This document shows positions 15,590 to 22,882 of a stretch of DNA of 23,279 nucleotides, one piece after another. Numbering within the stretch: position 1 is the stretch's first letter; each line of letters opens with the position of its first letter. Below the pieces are notes generated by a model, which did no database searches, was not told the origin of the DNA, and saw nothing but the letters and a program-made list of their open reading frames with translations. The stretch is from assembly GCA_964394085.1 (NCBI GenBank), contig CAYMWF010000056.1:7837-31115 (forward strand). Reading direction: 5' to 3'. A program made the translations under genes and the position numbers. Origin of the DNA: CAYMWF01 sp964394085 [NCBI: uncultured Gemmatimonadota bacterium] (GTDB lineage Bacteria > GCA-2686955 > CAYMWF01).

Positions 15590-15618
15590 ATTATACGGCA
15601 GGGAACAGAACAGATCAA
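15590..15618 (-). promoter_or_regulatory. Sigma-70-like promoter for the 13235-15535 gene
   Basis: Minus strand -35 TTGATC (15613-15618), 17-bp spacer, perfect -10 TATAAT (15590-15595). The start codon lies about 50 bases downstream. It probably drives both the GH-like gene and the overlapping beta-helix gene B. Confidence 0.7.
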
Positions 15619-15753
15619 GCACAAATCATCAAAGGCTTTTTGTTTTTCAACGCAATAACAAACAAATAGAAAGGCATGTCTTCCTGAGCCTTGGCGACCT
15701 CAGTGGCTTTGGTTCCGCGGGGGTGAGGGTCGAGGAGGGGCTTCAGCTGAGAA

Positions 15754-16947
15754 TCATTTTCCCTGCAGGATATTTCGCAGCCATTCCGGGAAAAGCCGCC
15801 ATGGAAGCGCGGCGTTATTGTGGGGCAGTTGCGCGGTCTCTTTTATCCTGCAGACCAGCAATCCGGTTTCGGCGGCGCGATCACCGGCAAGCGCTTTAAG
15901 GCGTTGGAGAGGCCGACAGTGGCCTGGTAGAGGAGTACCGGTCATCTTTATCTCGACGGGGTGCAGTTTACCTCCGGCCTGGATCAGTAAATCCGTTTCA
16001 AGACCGTCGTGGGATCGCCAGAAAAAAATGTCGGGGCGTCTGCCCGAGAGGGCGAAGACTTTCAGGGCTTCGCTCACTATGAAGCCTTCGAACAACGCTC
16101 CGCCCATGGCGCCGGAAAGAGCCGCGCCAGGGCCGGGCTGCCGGGTCAGATAGGTTACGATCGCCGGATCCAGAAAATAGATTTTCGGCGATTTAACGAG
16201 GCGTTTGCCGAGATTTTCGAAGTATGGCCGCAACAAAAAAACTACGTATGATGCCTGCAGAAGCCCGATCCAGGCTTTGATTGTCGGTTTGGAGATGCCG
16301 CATCTTCTCGACAGCGAGGCCATGTTGAGCTCCTGCCCGTGGTACGCCGCCAGCATACTCAGAAAAAATTCGAATGTAGCCAGATCCTGGATGTTCGCCA
16401 TTTGACGCACATCACGCTGAACATATGTTTCAAGATATGCCTTGAGCCAGAAGTCTCTACGTTCATGGTGCAGAGCAGGTTCGGGATAACATCCGTTCCA
16501 GACCATGTCCGCCAGGGCGTCTCTCCCACCGGCGCATAACTCCGTTACCGAAAAAGGCAGCAGGTCGAAAAGGGCGATCCTGCCGGCCAGAGACTCGGTA
16601 ACATTTTTCATCACCTGGAATTGCTGTGAACCGGTCAGAAGCCAGCGCCCGTTTCGAGCCCGCTCCCGGTCAATGCGCACCTTGAGGTAGGGAAGAATTT
16701 CAGGAACATACTGTAATTCATCCAGTATTACCGGCTTGTCTTCGAACCGGTCGAGAAACCCGTTGGGATCCTCTCTCGCAAAGGCCCGCTCCAGGGGATC
16801 ATCGAAACTCGCATAAGCAAAGTGGGAGCCGAATTCCTCCTTGAGAAAAGTCGTTTTCCCCGATTGTCTGGGCCCCGTCAGAAGAACCGATGGGAACATC
16901 GTCAGGGCCCGGGTAACAGCGTCTTTTATGCCCCTTGGAACATACAT
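15754..16947 (-). CDS. AAA_14 / DUF4143 ATPase
   Basis: A 397-residue cytoplasmic protein. Walker A is G-P-R-Q-S-G-K-T-T (residues 25-33), Walker B is V-I-L-D-E-L-Q (73-79), and L-L-T-G-S-Q-Q-F (103-110) is the sensor-like block typical of this ATPase group. The C-terminal half is DUF4143, with the Y-V-Q-R-D-V region, a small helix-turn-helix-like segment (L-S-R-R-C-G-I-S-K-P-T-I-K), and an end resembling a PD-(D/E)xK nuclease fold (E-T-D-L-L-I ... P-V-E-I-K). These proteins are widespread, often in many copies per genome, and their role is not settled. The start at 16947 has an AGAGGT ribosome site about seven bases upstream. Its promoter region is shared with the C25 protease gene. Confidence 0.94.
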   Translation of the reverse strand: MYVPRGIKDAVTRALTMFPSVLLTGPRQSGKTTFLKEEFGSHFAYASFDDPLERAFAREDPNGFLDRFEDKPVILDELQYVPEILPYLKVRIDRERARNGRWLLTGSQQFQVMKNVTESLAGRIALFDLLPFSVTELCAGGRDALADMVWNGCYPEPALHHERRDFWLKAYLETYVQRDVRQMANIQDLATFEFFLSMLAAYHGQELNMASLSRRCGISKPTIKAWIGLLQASYVVFLLRPYFENLGKRLVKSPKIYFLDPAIVTYLTRQPGPGAALSGAMGGALFEGFIVSEALKVFALSGRRPDIFFWRSHDGLETDLLIQAGGKLHPVEIKMTGTPLPGHCRPLQRLKALAGDRAAETGLLVCRIKETAQLPHNNAALPWRLFPEWLRNILQGK

Positions 16948-16965
16948 GATCTTACCTCTTTGACA

Positions 16966-16994
16966 AAAATAAAAGCACATTTTACTTCTGTCAA
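16966..16994 (-). promoter_or_regulatory. Promoter of the AAA_14 ATPase gene
   Basis: Minus strand -35 TTGACA (16989-16994, perfect), 17-bp spacer, -10 TATTTT (16966-16971). It aligns with the promoter at 6341-6369 with identical spacing. Confidence 0.65.
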
Positions 16995-17080
16995 TTATTT
17001 TTATGCGCCAGCATAAAATCCAAATCTTACTTCATGTCAAAATAGGGAGGAATATTCCACGGGCAATCCAGACATTTCTT
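16995..17080 (-). repeat. Promoter-upstream module, copy 2, with two palindromes
   Basis: This copy carries a perfect inverted repeat TTTTATGC-GCCA-GCATAAAA (16999-17018) only four bases upstream of the -35 box, and a perfect 10-bp palindrome GGAATATTCC (17049-17058). The whole segment aligns to 6370-6465. The remaining bases to 17198 hold nothing recognisable. Confidence 0.65.
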
Positions 17081-17198
17081 ATGGATTCCAACCCGCCCCG
17101 TCGCCGAGCGACAGGAGGTAGGAGCGGAAAAAATAAGCAGGAAAAGAACGAGCCAACGCACGGCTTTACTCCAGGCTATCCCGGTTCCGGACCCAGGA

Positions 17199-18695
17199 TC
17201 AGGCAGGATCGGCCACTACGGAATAGAAGAATGTTCTGCCGATTTCAGATCCGGACCAGTAGAAACGCAGGGTCACTTCGTAGAAGCCGGGCGGAGCGTT
17301 TACCGGGACGGAAACAGGAACCGTTTCGGTTCTTTCTTCTCCTTCGGACAGAGGGACGGGGGTTCCATCATACAATATCCTGCTTCTCTGCATCGACCCG
17401 TCGAACTCCAGTTCGGCCTTGTCGAACAGAATCGTTTCTTCGCTGTTGTTCTTTATCCAGGCGGTGATGTGGATTGTGGAACCTGGTTCCGCGTATTCAG
17501 GAGCTTCGGTGACGATTACTTCGAAATCGGGAAGTTCGGTGTCTTTTTCGGTTCTGACTACATAGATATCCGGGTCTTCGACGCCGAAGGAAAAGGTCCG
17601 ACCGGTGAATGCGAACCCGTGATCGGCGGTTTGGACGAGAGAGAGACCCGTATCGTATTCAGAACCACCGAAGAGCGCTTCCCAGATAATGTTCCCGCTC
17701 GGGTCGATCTTGAAGAGCCATGCGTCTTTATCTTCCGCCAGGTTTGCCTTTGTTCCGGCAATCGCATATCCGCCGTCTATTGTTTCAACGATTGAGTGGC
17801 ATGTCTCATAACCCGCGCCGCCAATGACTTTTCCCCATTCCGTTCCGCCGTCTTCATCCATTTTAATCAGCCAGACATCCCAGGAAGAAGTTTCAGCCGA
17901 ATAACGGTCGGCCGCAACCAGGAAGCCGCCGTCAGGTGTCTGGAGGAGAGCGCTTCCGAATTCGCCGTAAGACATAGTACCCAAGGTTTTGCTCCACTTG
18001 GTAACGCCGTCTTCGTCCGTTCTCACAACCCACACATCAGAGATATATGTATATTGTTGGAGATGATTGCCGACGACGCCGAATCCCCCATCCTCGAGAA
18101 GTATCGAATCAACAGGGATATTGTCGCCCGGAGGTCCGATTCCCCTGGTCCAGAGCTTGCTGCCTTCTGAATTGGTTCTGATCAGGTTGACATGGAACAC
18201 CATCCATTCCAAATCAAAAAGGCCCTGCGTTAACAGGAAACCTCCATCCTGCGTCTGAACAAGTGTGTGTCCTTCAGCCTCATTTTCGGGTAAACCGAAG
18301 TCTCTGTGCCAGAGCTCGTTTCCATCGGCATCGATCTTGAGAAGCCGGGTATCGGTATCCCAGGTCGACCCATGATCGCCTGCAAGCGCGAAACCATTAT
18401 CGTTCGTGCGCACCATGTCCCTGAAATAGTCGTAATACCCATGATCGACCGACTTATTCCACATTTCGGCGCCGTCGCCGTCGATTCTCATCACGTGGGG
18501 AGATGCGTTGCTGCCGGTAAAAATATTCAGCAGTATCGTGAATCCGCCGTCGGGGTTTTCCAGGATAACTTCCGGTTGATCATTAAAATTACCGCCATAG
18601 GTCGCCTCCCAGAGCAAATCCGGCGGCATTTCGCAGAAAACGGGCGTGCAGAAAGAAATAACCAGGATTGCTGTAATGCAGGCCAGACAAATCAT
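17199..18695 (-). CDS. Secreted beta-propeller-like repeat protein with C-terminal Ig-like domain
   Basis: A 498-residue protein with a hydrophobic signal peptide (cleavage near F-C-E, residue 22). Residues 25-390 hold about seven repeats of the pattern D-G-G-F-x-x-x-G ... D-x-W-x-x-K-x-D-x-D-G-x-x-x-W, ending in F/I-G-G. This is the signature of a beta-propeller-like protein common in secreted proteins of environmental bacteria; ligands are unknown. The last 100 residues are an Ig-like domain (E-P-G-S-T-I ... V-P-V-N-A-P-P-G-F-Y-E-V) matching the C-termini of the C25 protease and the 21263-22183 protein. The start at 18695 has an AAGGGGAG ribosome site. It is a single gene with its own promoter (18746-18774). 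Confidence 0.88.
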   Translation of the reverse strand: MICLACITAILVISFCTPVFCEMPPDLLWEATYGGNFNDQPEVILENPDGGFTILLNIFTGSNASPHVMRIDGDGAEMWNKSVDHGYYDYFRDMVRTNDNGFALAGDHGSTWDTDTRLLKIDADGNELWHRDFGLPENEAEGHTLVQTQDGGFLLTQGLFDLEWMVFHVNLIRTNSEGSKLWTRGIGPPGDNIPVDSILLEDGGFGVVGNHLQQYTYISDVWVVRTDEDGVTKWSKTLGTMSYGEFGSALLQTPDGGFLVAADRYSAETSSWDVWLIKMDEDGGTEWGKVIGGAGYETCHSIVETIDGGYAIAGTKANLAEDKDAWLFKIDPSGNIIWEALFGGSEYDTGLSLVQTADHGFAFTGRTFSFGVEDPDIYVVRTEKDTELPDFEVIVTEAPEYAEPGSTIHITAWIKNNSEETILFDKAELEFDGSMQRSRILYDGTPVPLSEGEERTETVPVSVPVNAPPGFYEVTLRFYWSGSEIGRTFFYSVVADPA

Positions 18696-18745
18696 AAGTC
18701 TCCCCTTTCAGGTTATCCTCGGATGATCCAGGTGTAGTTGATTAA

Positions 18746-18774
18746 AGTATAGCGGAACTTTCCTCGAAAGGCAA
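18746..18774 (-). promoter_or_regulatory. Promoter of the beta-propeller gene
   Basis: Minus strand -35 TTGCCT (18769-18774), 17-bp spacer, -10 TATACT (18746-18751). The start codon lies about 50 bases downstream. Confidence 0.6.
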
Positions 18775-19273
18775 ATTCAGCGAAGGGAAGCCGGAGACGG
18801 GAGCGGCATGCTGATTGCATGAATGGTCGACAGTCAGACGGTTCGATCGATCGGTTGAGCGATCGGCTGTGAGACGGATCCGTTGAGAGCCGGGCGCCGG
18901 GCGGTCAATTGGATAGGGTCGTCGACCGGTGTGGAAGTCGTCCGGCGGGCGGAGACGATTCCGGGATGTATGGTCACGAGTTGCCGAAAGAGGTCCAAGT
19001 CCGACCAGATAAGCAGTCTGTCAGCGTGCAATCCAGCGGCCCGATACAGGTTCGAGCAGAAAAGGAGTCTGTCCGCACAGGCCCTCGTTCCTCTCCGGTT
19101 CGAGCAGAAAGGGAGTCTGCCCGTACACTCCCGCGTGCCACTCCACGGCTGTCCGGGCCGCCGATGTGCGAATTCAAAAACGGGTAAGACGCAGTCCTGT
19201 GCAATTTCATTTCCGAGAGGACGTGGTTCACCGGGAAATATTGAATGACTCTACTTCGATCAGGTATCGATTT
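18775..19273. other. Gene-free stretch between divergent genes, repeat-rich
   Basis: No convincing gene. It holds degenerate direct repeats of CGATCGGTTGAG and GACGG-x-TC around 18835-18890 and 48-bp repeats at 19049-19144. Open frames exist on both strands but carry only repeat-derived residues, with no ribosome site or domain. The leader of the plus-strand gene starts somewhere near the right end; no strong promoter was identified for it. Confidence 0.6.
19049..19144. repeat. 48-bp tandem repeat, two clear copies and a degenerate third
   Basis: Units 19049-19096 and 19097-19144 share the first 32 bases with four differences, starting GGTTCGAGCAGAAA and followed by GGAGTCTG. A weaker copy begins near 19003 (GACCAGATAAGCAGTCTGTC) at 51-bp spacing. 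Periods of 48 and 51 are multiples of three, which keeps frames open through the array on both strands. Confidence 0.75.
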
Positions 19274-21046
19274 GTGAAAAAGATCCGGTTGAAAATCTTC
19301 CGGTTTTGCCAATTATTTCTCTTCTCAATTCTTCTTATCGCACCTCCGGGGCAAGGTCAGATTTTCACGGTGCGGTGTTTCGAGAACGAGGACGACATCT
19401 ATGACGCGCTTGCAGGCGGAGAAATAGAATATGAACTCTATTCCGCCCTTCTCGAGCTCATGCGTGAAAAAATAGACCTGAACGGGAGAGACCTGTTCAG
19501 GCTGGAAGAGATACCAGGGGTGACACGTTTCGAAGTGGCGGCCATTGAAAAGCATAAGAAAAAAAACGGGCCGTTTCTTTCAGTTAAAGATCTCCGGCGG
19601 GTGGCGGGTCTGGATACCGCCCGGATCGCTGGCTTTGTGAGGGTGGGGAAACCGGGGGATGGACTGGGCGCACTGCGTCTCCGCATGAAGCTGTCGGCGG
19701 TGTCGTGCTTCGACCTGTCGGTGGAACCGGAGCGTGTCGATGAATACCGCGTCGAAACAAGGTTCGGCGGGGGCGGCAGGATCTACTGCAGCACGGAAAT
19801 CCCCGAGGGTGGCGCTCCGGAGATCCTGCGGAGGTCGATCGAGATCCCCGGCCTTCCCTTGAACGGAAGGATCATCGCCGGAGATTTGCGGATCCGCCGG
19901 GGAGAGGGCCTGGTAATCGGCAAAGGCTCGCTCCTGCCGGCGGAGGAGCGTGTTTTCAACTCTGAATCCGAGCGGTATGTTTTCAGCCGCTCGGGAAACC
20001 TCAACGGGATCATGGCTGAATGGGAAAACCGGAATCTCAGCGGCACGGCTCTTTTCTCGATGAACCGGTTCGTCCGGCTTACGGATACTTTCACCGGTTC
20101 GGCGGTCGATATGAGCCTGACCCCGGATGCCGTCGCCGGTATCTGCGCTTCCAGGTCGGAAATCTCGTCTACTTCCGGCGGAGGAGCGTCCGTTCAGCAT
20201 ATGATCGGCGCCCACGCCGGGATAGAATTCCCGGAAAGTTCTTTTTTCGGAGAAGCTGCGATACTCATGGAGGAGCGGGCCTGGGGTGGAACCGGAGGAT
20301 GCGACTTGGCCGTGAACCGGCTTCGATTTTTCCTGGATATCAGGAGATACAGCCCGCGGTTCGCCCCCTTCCATGGAGGCGGATACGCTCGTTCGGATGA
20401 TACGGACTTTATCCTGTTCGGCGAGGAAGCGCCGGATTCGACGATGCCGGCCTTCCCGTCGGATCATGCCGGAGAAAAAGGGATCCGGTTCAAGTCCAGG
20501 TGCGGAGTGAGCGAGTCGCTGGAGCTGTTCTTTTCTCTCGATCAGTGGAAAGAGGACCTTAAAGGAGACAGTCACTATTACTCCGGTTGCGGCATTCGCT
20601 GGCATCCGAGCCCTGAGCTGGAAATCAGGCTGTCAGGCAAATGGCGGGAATTGAGAATGAAAACGGAGGGAAACCGGCTGGGATCATCGTCCGTCGAACT
20701 GCGCTGGAAACCGGACGAGAACGGTCCGCGATACGGATCGTTTCTCGTTTTCAAGGTGAGTTATCCTGAATTCGGAGCGCCATCCCGAAAATACGGCTAC
20801 TGGTGGGCTCGCTTCGAAGATCTCCCAATCGGCCCTTTCCGGATCGGTGCGAGGCTGAAGGTGGCTTCAACCGATTTCAGCGACGACGGTGCATGGAAGG
20901 TTGAGTGGCGCCTGGAAGAAAAACTGACGCAGAAGAGAAAGTTCGCGATTTCCGCACGTTTAGGTCAAACCCTTTATCCGTATGAACCGGACGAAAAGAA
21001 AAGCGATTTGAACGTACGGCTGAAAACGACAGTATATCTCAGGTAG
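19274..21046 (+). CDS. Exported helix-hairpin-helix protein with predicted outer-membrane beta-barrel
   Basis: A 590-residue protein from a GTG start at 19274, chosen because V-K-K-I-R-L-K begins a signal peptide; the longer frame from ATG 19166 adds 36 residues without signal character. Residues about 65-125 hold ComEA-like helix-hairpin-helix motifs (L-E-E-I-P-G-V ... V-K-D-L-R-R-V-A-G-L). The remainder alternates charged and aromatic residues in amphipathic strands and includes I-A-G-D-L-R-I-R-R-G-E-G-L-V-I-G-K-G, resembling the large HhH plus beta-barrel proteins seen in Bacteroidota relatives. By family it may bind DNA or associate with the outer membrane; function is unproven. The ribosome site is weak (AGGT). 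Its final segment recurs as tandem copies downstream (20987-21201). Confidence 0.8.
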   Translation: MKKIRLKIFRFCQLFLFSILLIAPPGQGQIFTVRCFENEDDIYDALAGGEIEYELYSALLELMREKIDLNGRDLFRLEEIPGVTRFEVAAIEKHKKKNGPFLSVKDLRRVAGLDTARIAGFVRVGKPGDGLGALRLRMKLSAVSCFDLSVEPERVDEYRVETRFGGGGRIYCSTEIPEGGAPEILRRSIEIPGLPLNGRIIAGDLRIRRGEGLVIGKGSLLPAEERVFNSESERYVFSRSGNLNGIMAEWENRNLSGTALFSMNRFVRLTDTFTGSAVDMSLTPDAVAGICASRSEISSTSGGGASVQHMIGAHAGIEFPESSFFGEAAILMEERAWGGTGGCDLAVNRLRFFLDIRRYSPRFAPFHGGGYARSDDTDFILFGEEAPDSTMPAFPSDHAGEKGIRFKSRCGVSESLELFFSLDQWKEDLKGDSHYYSGCGIRWHPSPELEIRLSGKWRELRMKTEGNRLGSSSVELRWKPDENGPRYGSFLVFKVSYPEFGAPSRKYGYWWARFEDLPIGPFRIGARLKVASTDFSDDGAWKVEWRLEEKLTQKRKFAISARLGQTLYPYEPDEKKSDLNVRLKTTVYLR

Positions 21047-21201
21047 CCCGGCTCTCCGGATAAAAGAATAGACGGTTTAGGAGTACGTCTGAGAACGACC
21101 GGAAGCCCGAGGCCGCCTGGTCCGCCGGATAGATGGCTAGGCGATTTACGACGGTGCGTCCGAGAACGACGGCAAGCCTGATGGCCGCCTGGTCCGCCGG
21201 A
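20987..21201 (+). repeat. Tandem duplications of the 3' end of the HhH barrel gene
   Basis: Units start at CCGGA at 20987, 21056, 21125 and 21197, giving periods of 69, 69 and 72 bp, all multiples of three. The first unit is the coding end of the gene, its last strand P-D-E-K-K-S-D-L-N-V-R-L-K-T-T plus the stop at 21044-21046. The next two are diverged copies in the same frame, encoding P-D-K-R-I-D-G-L-G-V-R-L-R-T-T and then a more degenerate version. They are not translated as part of the protein because unit 1 contains the stop. Confidence 0.75.
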
Positions 21202-21202
21202 T

Positions 21203-21240
21203 AAAAAATACCGCGGACCGAGAGAGGCAACGGTCCGCGG
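21203..21240 (-). terminator. Rho-independent terminator of the 21263-22183 gene
   Basis: Perfect 10-bp GC-rich arms CCGCGGACCG (21211-21220) and CGGTCCGCGG (21231-21240) around a 10-base loop. On the minus strand the stem is followed by TATTTTTTAT, a U-tract. It lies 22 bp beyond the stop codon, between two convergent genes. Confidence 0.88.
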
Positions 21241-21262
21241 GGGGTAATCCGCCATCCTCGAC

Positions 21263-22183
21263 TCAGTCGAGGCTCGGGAGGATCTCGAAGTTGAAGGAGT
21301 CGGAGTCCCAGACCGTTGCTGGAAGTTCGCCCACATAACCCGACAGGGTCCAGTCGCCAGGCGGTGCGGTCGGCGGGACGCTGAAGCCGAGGTTCGCCTG
21401 TATCACCTGCCCGCCGGCAAGGGTGAGACCCGGGTATTCAGCCACCGTTACGGTGACTATACCGCTGGCCTCGAACCAGGCGTCGAAGCTGAGCGGACCC
21501 GCGGTGTTGTTCTCTCCTCTGACGGTAACGTTGAGGGTGCCGCCCTGATACACGAAGGTCGGCGGATTGATGAATTCGAAAGAAACGTCGGGTTGATCGG
21601 GAGTATAATAAACCCTGAGGGCGTTCATGTACGACCTGAGCTCGCCGGTTTCATACCCCGGGTAGCCGTCGAGCACCCGGTTGCCGCCTTCCGGATACCA
21701 GCCCCTGTTATAAAGACTGTTTCCGTCGTTGCCGACGAAGGAAAACTCGAGAATCAGGTTATCCGTCCCGTTGTAACCGAATCCTGAATCGAATTCGATG
21801 ACGTTCCATTCCTTGTAATTCCACACAAGGTCAAGGGTGCTTCGGTACAGAACCGTTTCAGGAATGTTGCCCCCGTAGTTGTCTTCAAAATTGCTCGTGA
21901 ACTGATTAAGGCCGGTGTGGCTCGCTAAAATATAGGAGTCGTTATAGGAACCGAAATAGTATGTCGAGCTGTTGCAGTAGAACGCGACCGAATCGATGGA
22001 GGCCGGGCCCGCCATCTCGTCTGCAAGTACCAGAACCTGGTACCGTCTCGTCCACCCTCAGGACCCGCAGAAAGGACGATTCAGTGTAAGGGTTCCGGAT
22101 GCGCCGATTTCAACGTAATCCGCCGCAAGAACAGCCGGAATCAGCAGAAGCGCCGCTGCCAGGGCGGCATATTTTTTGACCAT
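21263..22183 (-). CDS. Secreted beta-sandwich protein interrupted by one in-frame UGA codon
   Basis: Read as one frame of 307 codons. ATG at 22183 has a GAAGGAG ribosome site and opens a clean signal peptide (M-V-K-K-Y-A-A-L-A-A-A-L-L-L-I-P-A-V-L-A-A). After P-F-C-G-S, codon 42 (22058-22060) is TGA; the same frame then continues G-W-T-R-R-Y-Q-V-L-V-L-A-D-E-M and stays open for 264 more codons to the stop at 21263. The join matches a widespread secreted-protein motif (P-F-x(4-6)-S/T-R-x-Q-x-(I/V)-x-x-A-x-E-(L/M)), so both halves belong to one gene. A shorter product from ATG 22015 would lack a signal and has no ribosome site. The last 105 residues form the Ig-like domain shared with the C25 protease. 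Promoter and terminator are both intact. It is either a recent nonsense mutation, a sequencing error or a recoded codon. Confidence 0.8.
22027..22043 (-). other. Perfect stem-loop 14 bases after the in-frame UGA
   Basis: On the minus strand GTACCAG-GTT-CTGGTAC, a 7-bp perfect stem with a three-base loop starting with G. It lies 14 bases beyond the UGA, placing the loop 21 bases from it. This fits the general geometry of bacterial selenocysteine insertion elements, but such a short hairpin can also arise by chance in coding sequence. Confidence 0.45.
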
Positions 22184-22249
22184 GGATTTCTCCTTCTTTA
22201 AAGTCGGCCGGGTCGCAATTACCTCCCGGCAGTGAAATTTCAGGCTGGA

Positions 22250-22274
22250 GCTTCCGGTATTTCATCCCGGAAGC
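22250..22274 (-). promoter_or_regulatory. 5' leader stem-loop at the predicted transcription start
   Basis: Perfect 8-bp arms GCTTCCGG (22250-22257) and CCGGAAGC (22267-22274) around nine bases, starting just where transcription from the 22281-22309 promoter would begin. A 5'-terminal stem of this kind usually protects mRNA from decay. Confidence 0.55.
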
Positions 22275-22280
22275 GGTTTA

Positions 22281-22309
22281 ATTATAACACAGGGAGGATT
22301 GTTGGTCAG
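22281..22309 (-). promoter_or_regulatory. Promoter of the 21263-22183 gene
   Basis: Minus strand -35 CTGACC (22304-22309), 17-bp spacer, perfect -10 TATAAT (22281-22286) preceded by an extended TGn element. The leader is about 90 bases. The strong promoter suggests that the gene was recently, or still is, expressed. Confidence 0.75.
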
Positions 22310-22343
22310 TAAAGAACAGAAAAACGTGAAAGATCCTCCAGGC

Positions 22344-22445
22344 TTTCAGCAGCTGATTTGATTCAGGAGGTACATTGTTTCAGCAGCTATTATATTTCAG
22401 CAGCTGATTTGATTCAGGAGGTATATTGTTCCAGCAGCTATTCTT
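22344..22445. repeat. Two-copy 51-bp tandem repeat carrying an AGGAGGT motif
   Basis: Units 22344-22394 and 22395-22445 differ at about five of 51 positions. Each starts TTTCAGCAGCTG, contains AGGAGGTA, and ends with a partial internal copy of CAGCAGCTATT, so the array has a half-period too. The AGGAGGT on the plus strand looks like a ribosome site but no ATG follows it at a usable distance. Confidence 0.8.
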
Positions 22446-22882
22446 TTTCGGTAATTTGGATACGGTTGGGAAGTATCAAGAAAGCCCCGGCATCTTAATC
22501 TTCGATGTCTTGTTCCCTTCTGCCGGTTCGGCAGAAAAAATATTGAAAAAATATCAAAATATTCGAAGAGGGATTGTATCCTCGCCCCATTCTGAACGGC
22601 TTCATTAAAGTGCCTGCCATCGATTCTGTATGGCTTGGAACGCCTTTGACGGCAATTTTTCACCTGAAAGCTCCGTAAAACTCATCAGAAGGTCTTTATG
22701 TGTGATCACAACTCGTTAGAATATAACAAGTTGCGCGATCGGCCGACTTGACGGCCGCCACTATTTGTGATAAATTCGCCTTTCCGGGTGAAAATACACC
22801 GTATTTTCGTTTAACGAGATAGAAACTGGTGATGCATGTTTCACCCTCTGCAGGATAAAGAAGAAGGAAAGGGGTTTGCAAA
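22446..22882. other. Gene-free stretch upstream of the HNH gene
   Basis: No convincing gene. It contains a 10-bp palindrome TGTGATCACA (22701-22710), a possible plus-strand promoter TTGACG (22748-22753) with a -10 near GATAAA (22769-22774) at a short 15-bp spacing, and a perfect inverted repeat GAAAATAC-ACC-GTATTTTC (22790-22808). The last lies between that promoter and the HNH gene, where an operator or leader hairpin could sit. Confidence 0.5.

Noticed and set aside
19580-20605. A 341-codon minus-strand open frame
   Set aside because: Antisense of the HhH barrel gene; Arg/Pro-rich, with no ribosome site.
20974-21336. A 120-codon minus-strand open frame with 23-residue repeats
   Set aside because: The repeats are the reverse of the duplicated plus-strand gene end, and the frame crosses a terminator and the neighbouring gene.
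21263-22183. Genome-wide UGA recoding
   Set aside because: No other long gene in the window contains an in-frame UGA, and several use standard stops, so a global code change is not supported.
22015-22183. A frameshift between the signal peptide and the body of the 21263-22183 gene
   Set aside because: Counting shows that the ATG at 22183, the TGA at 22058-22060 and the downstream body share one frame (123 and 168 bases, both multiples of three), so it is a single stop codon, not a frameshift.
22397-22663. An 88-codon minus-strand open frame and a 60-codon plus-strand one in the same gap
   Set aside because: No ribosome site or domain on either strand; the frames include the 51-bp repeat.
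22701-22710. TGTGATCACA as a CRP site
   Set aside because: The two half sites abut, whereas CRP needs a six-base spacer. It is kept only as a palindrome.
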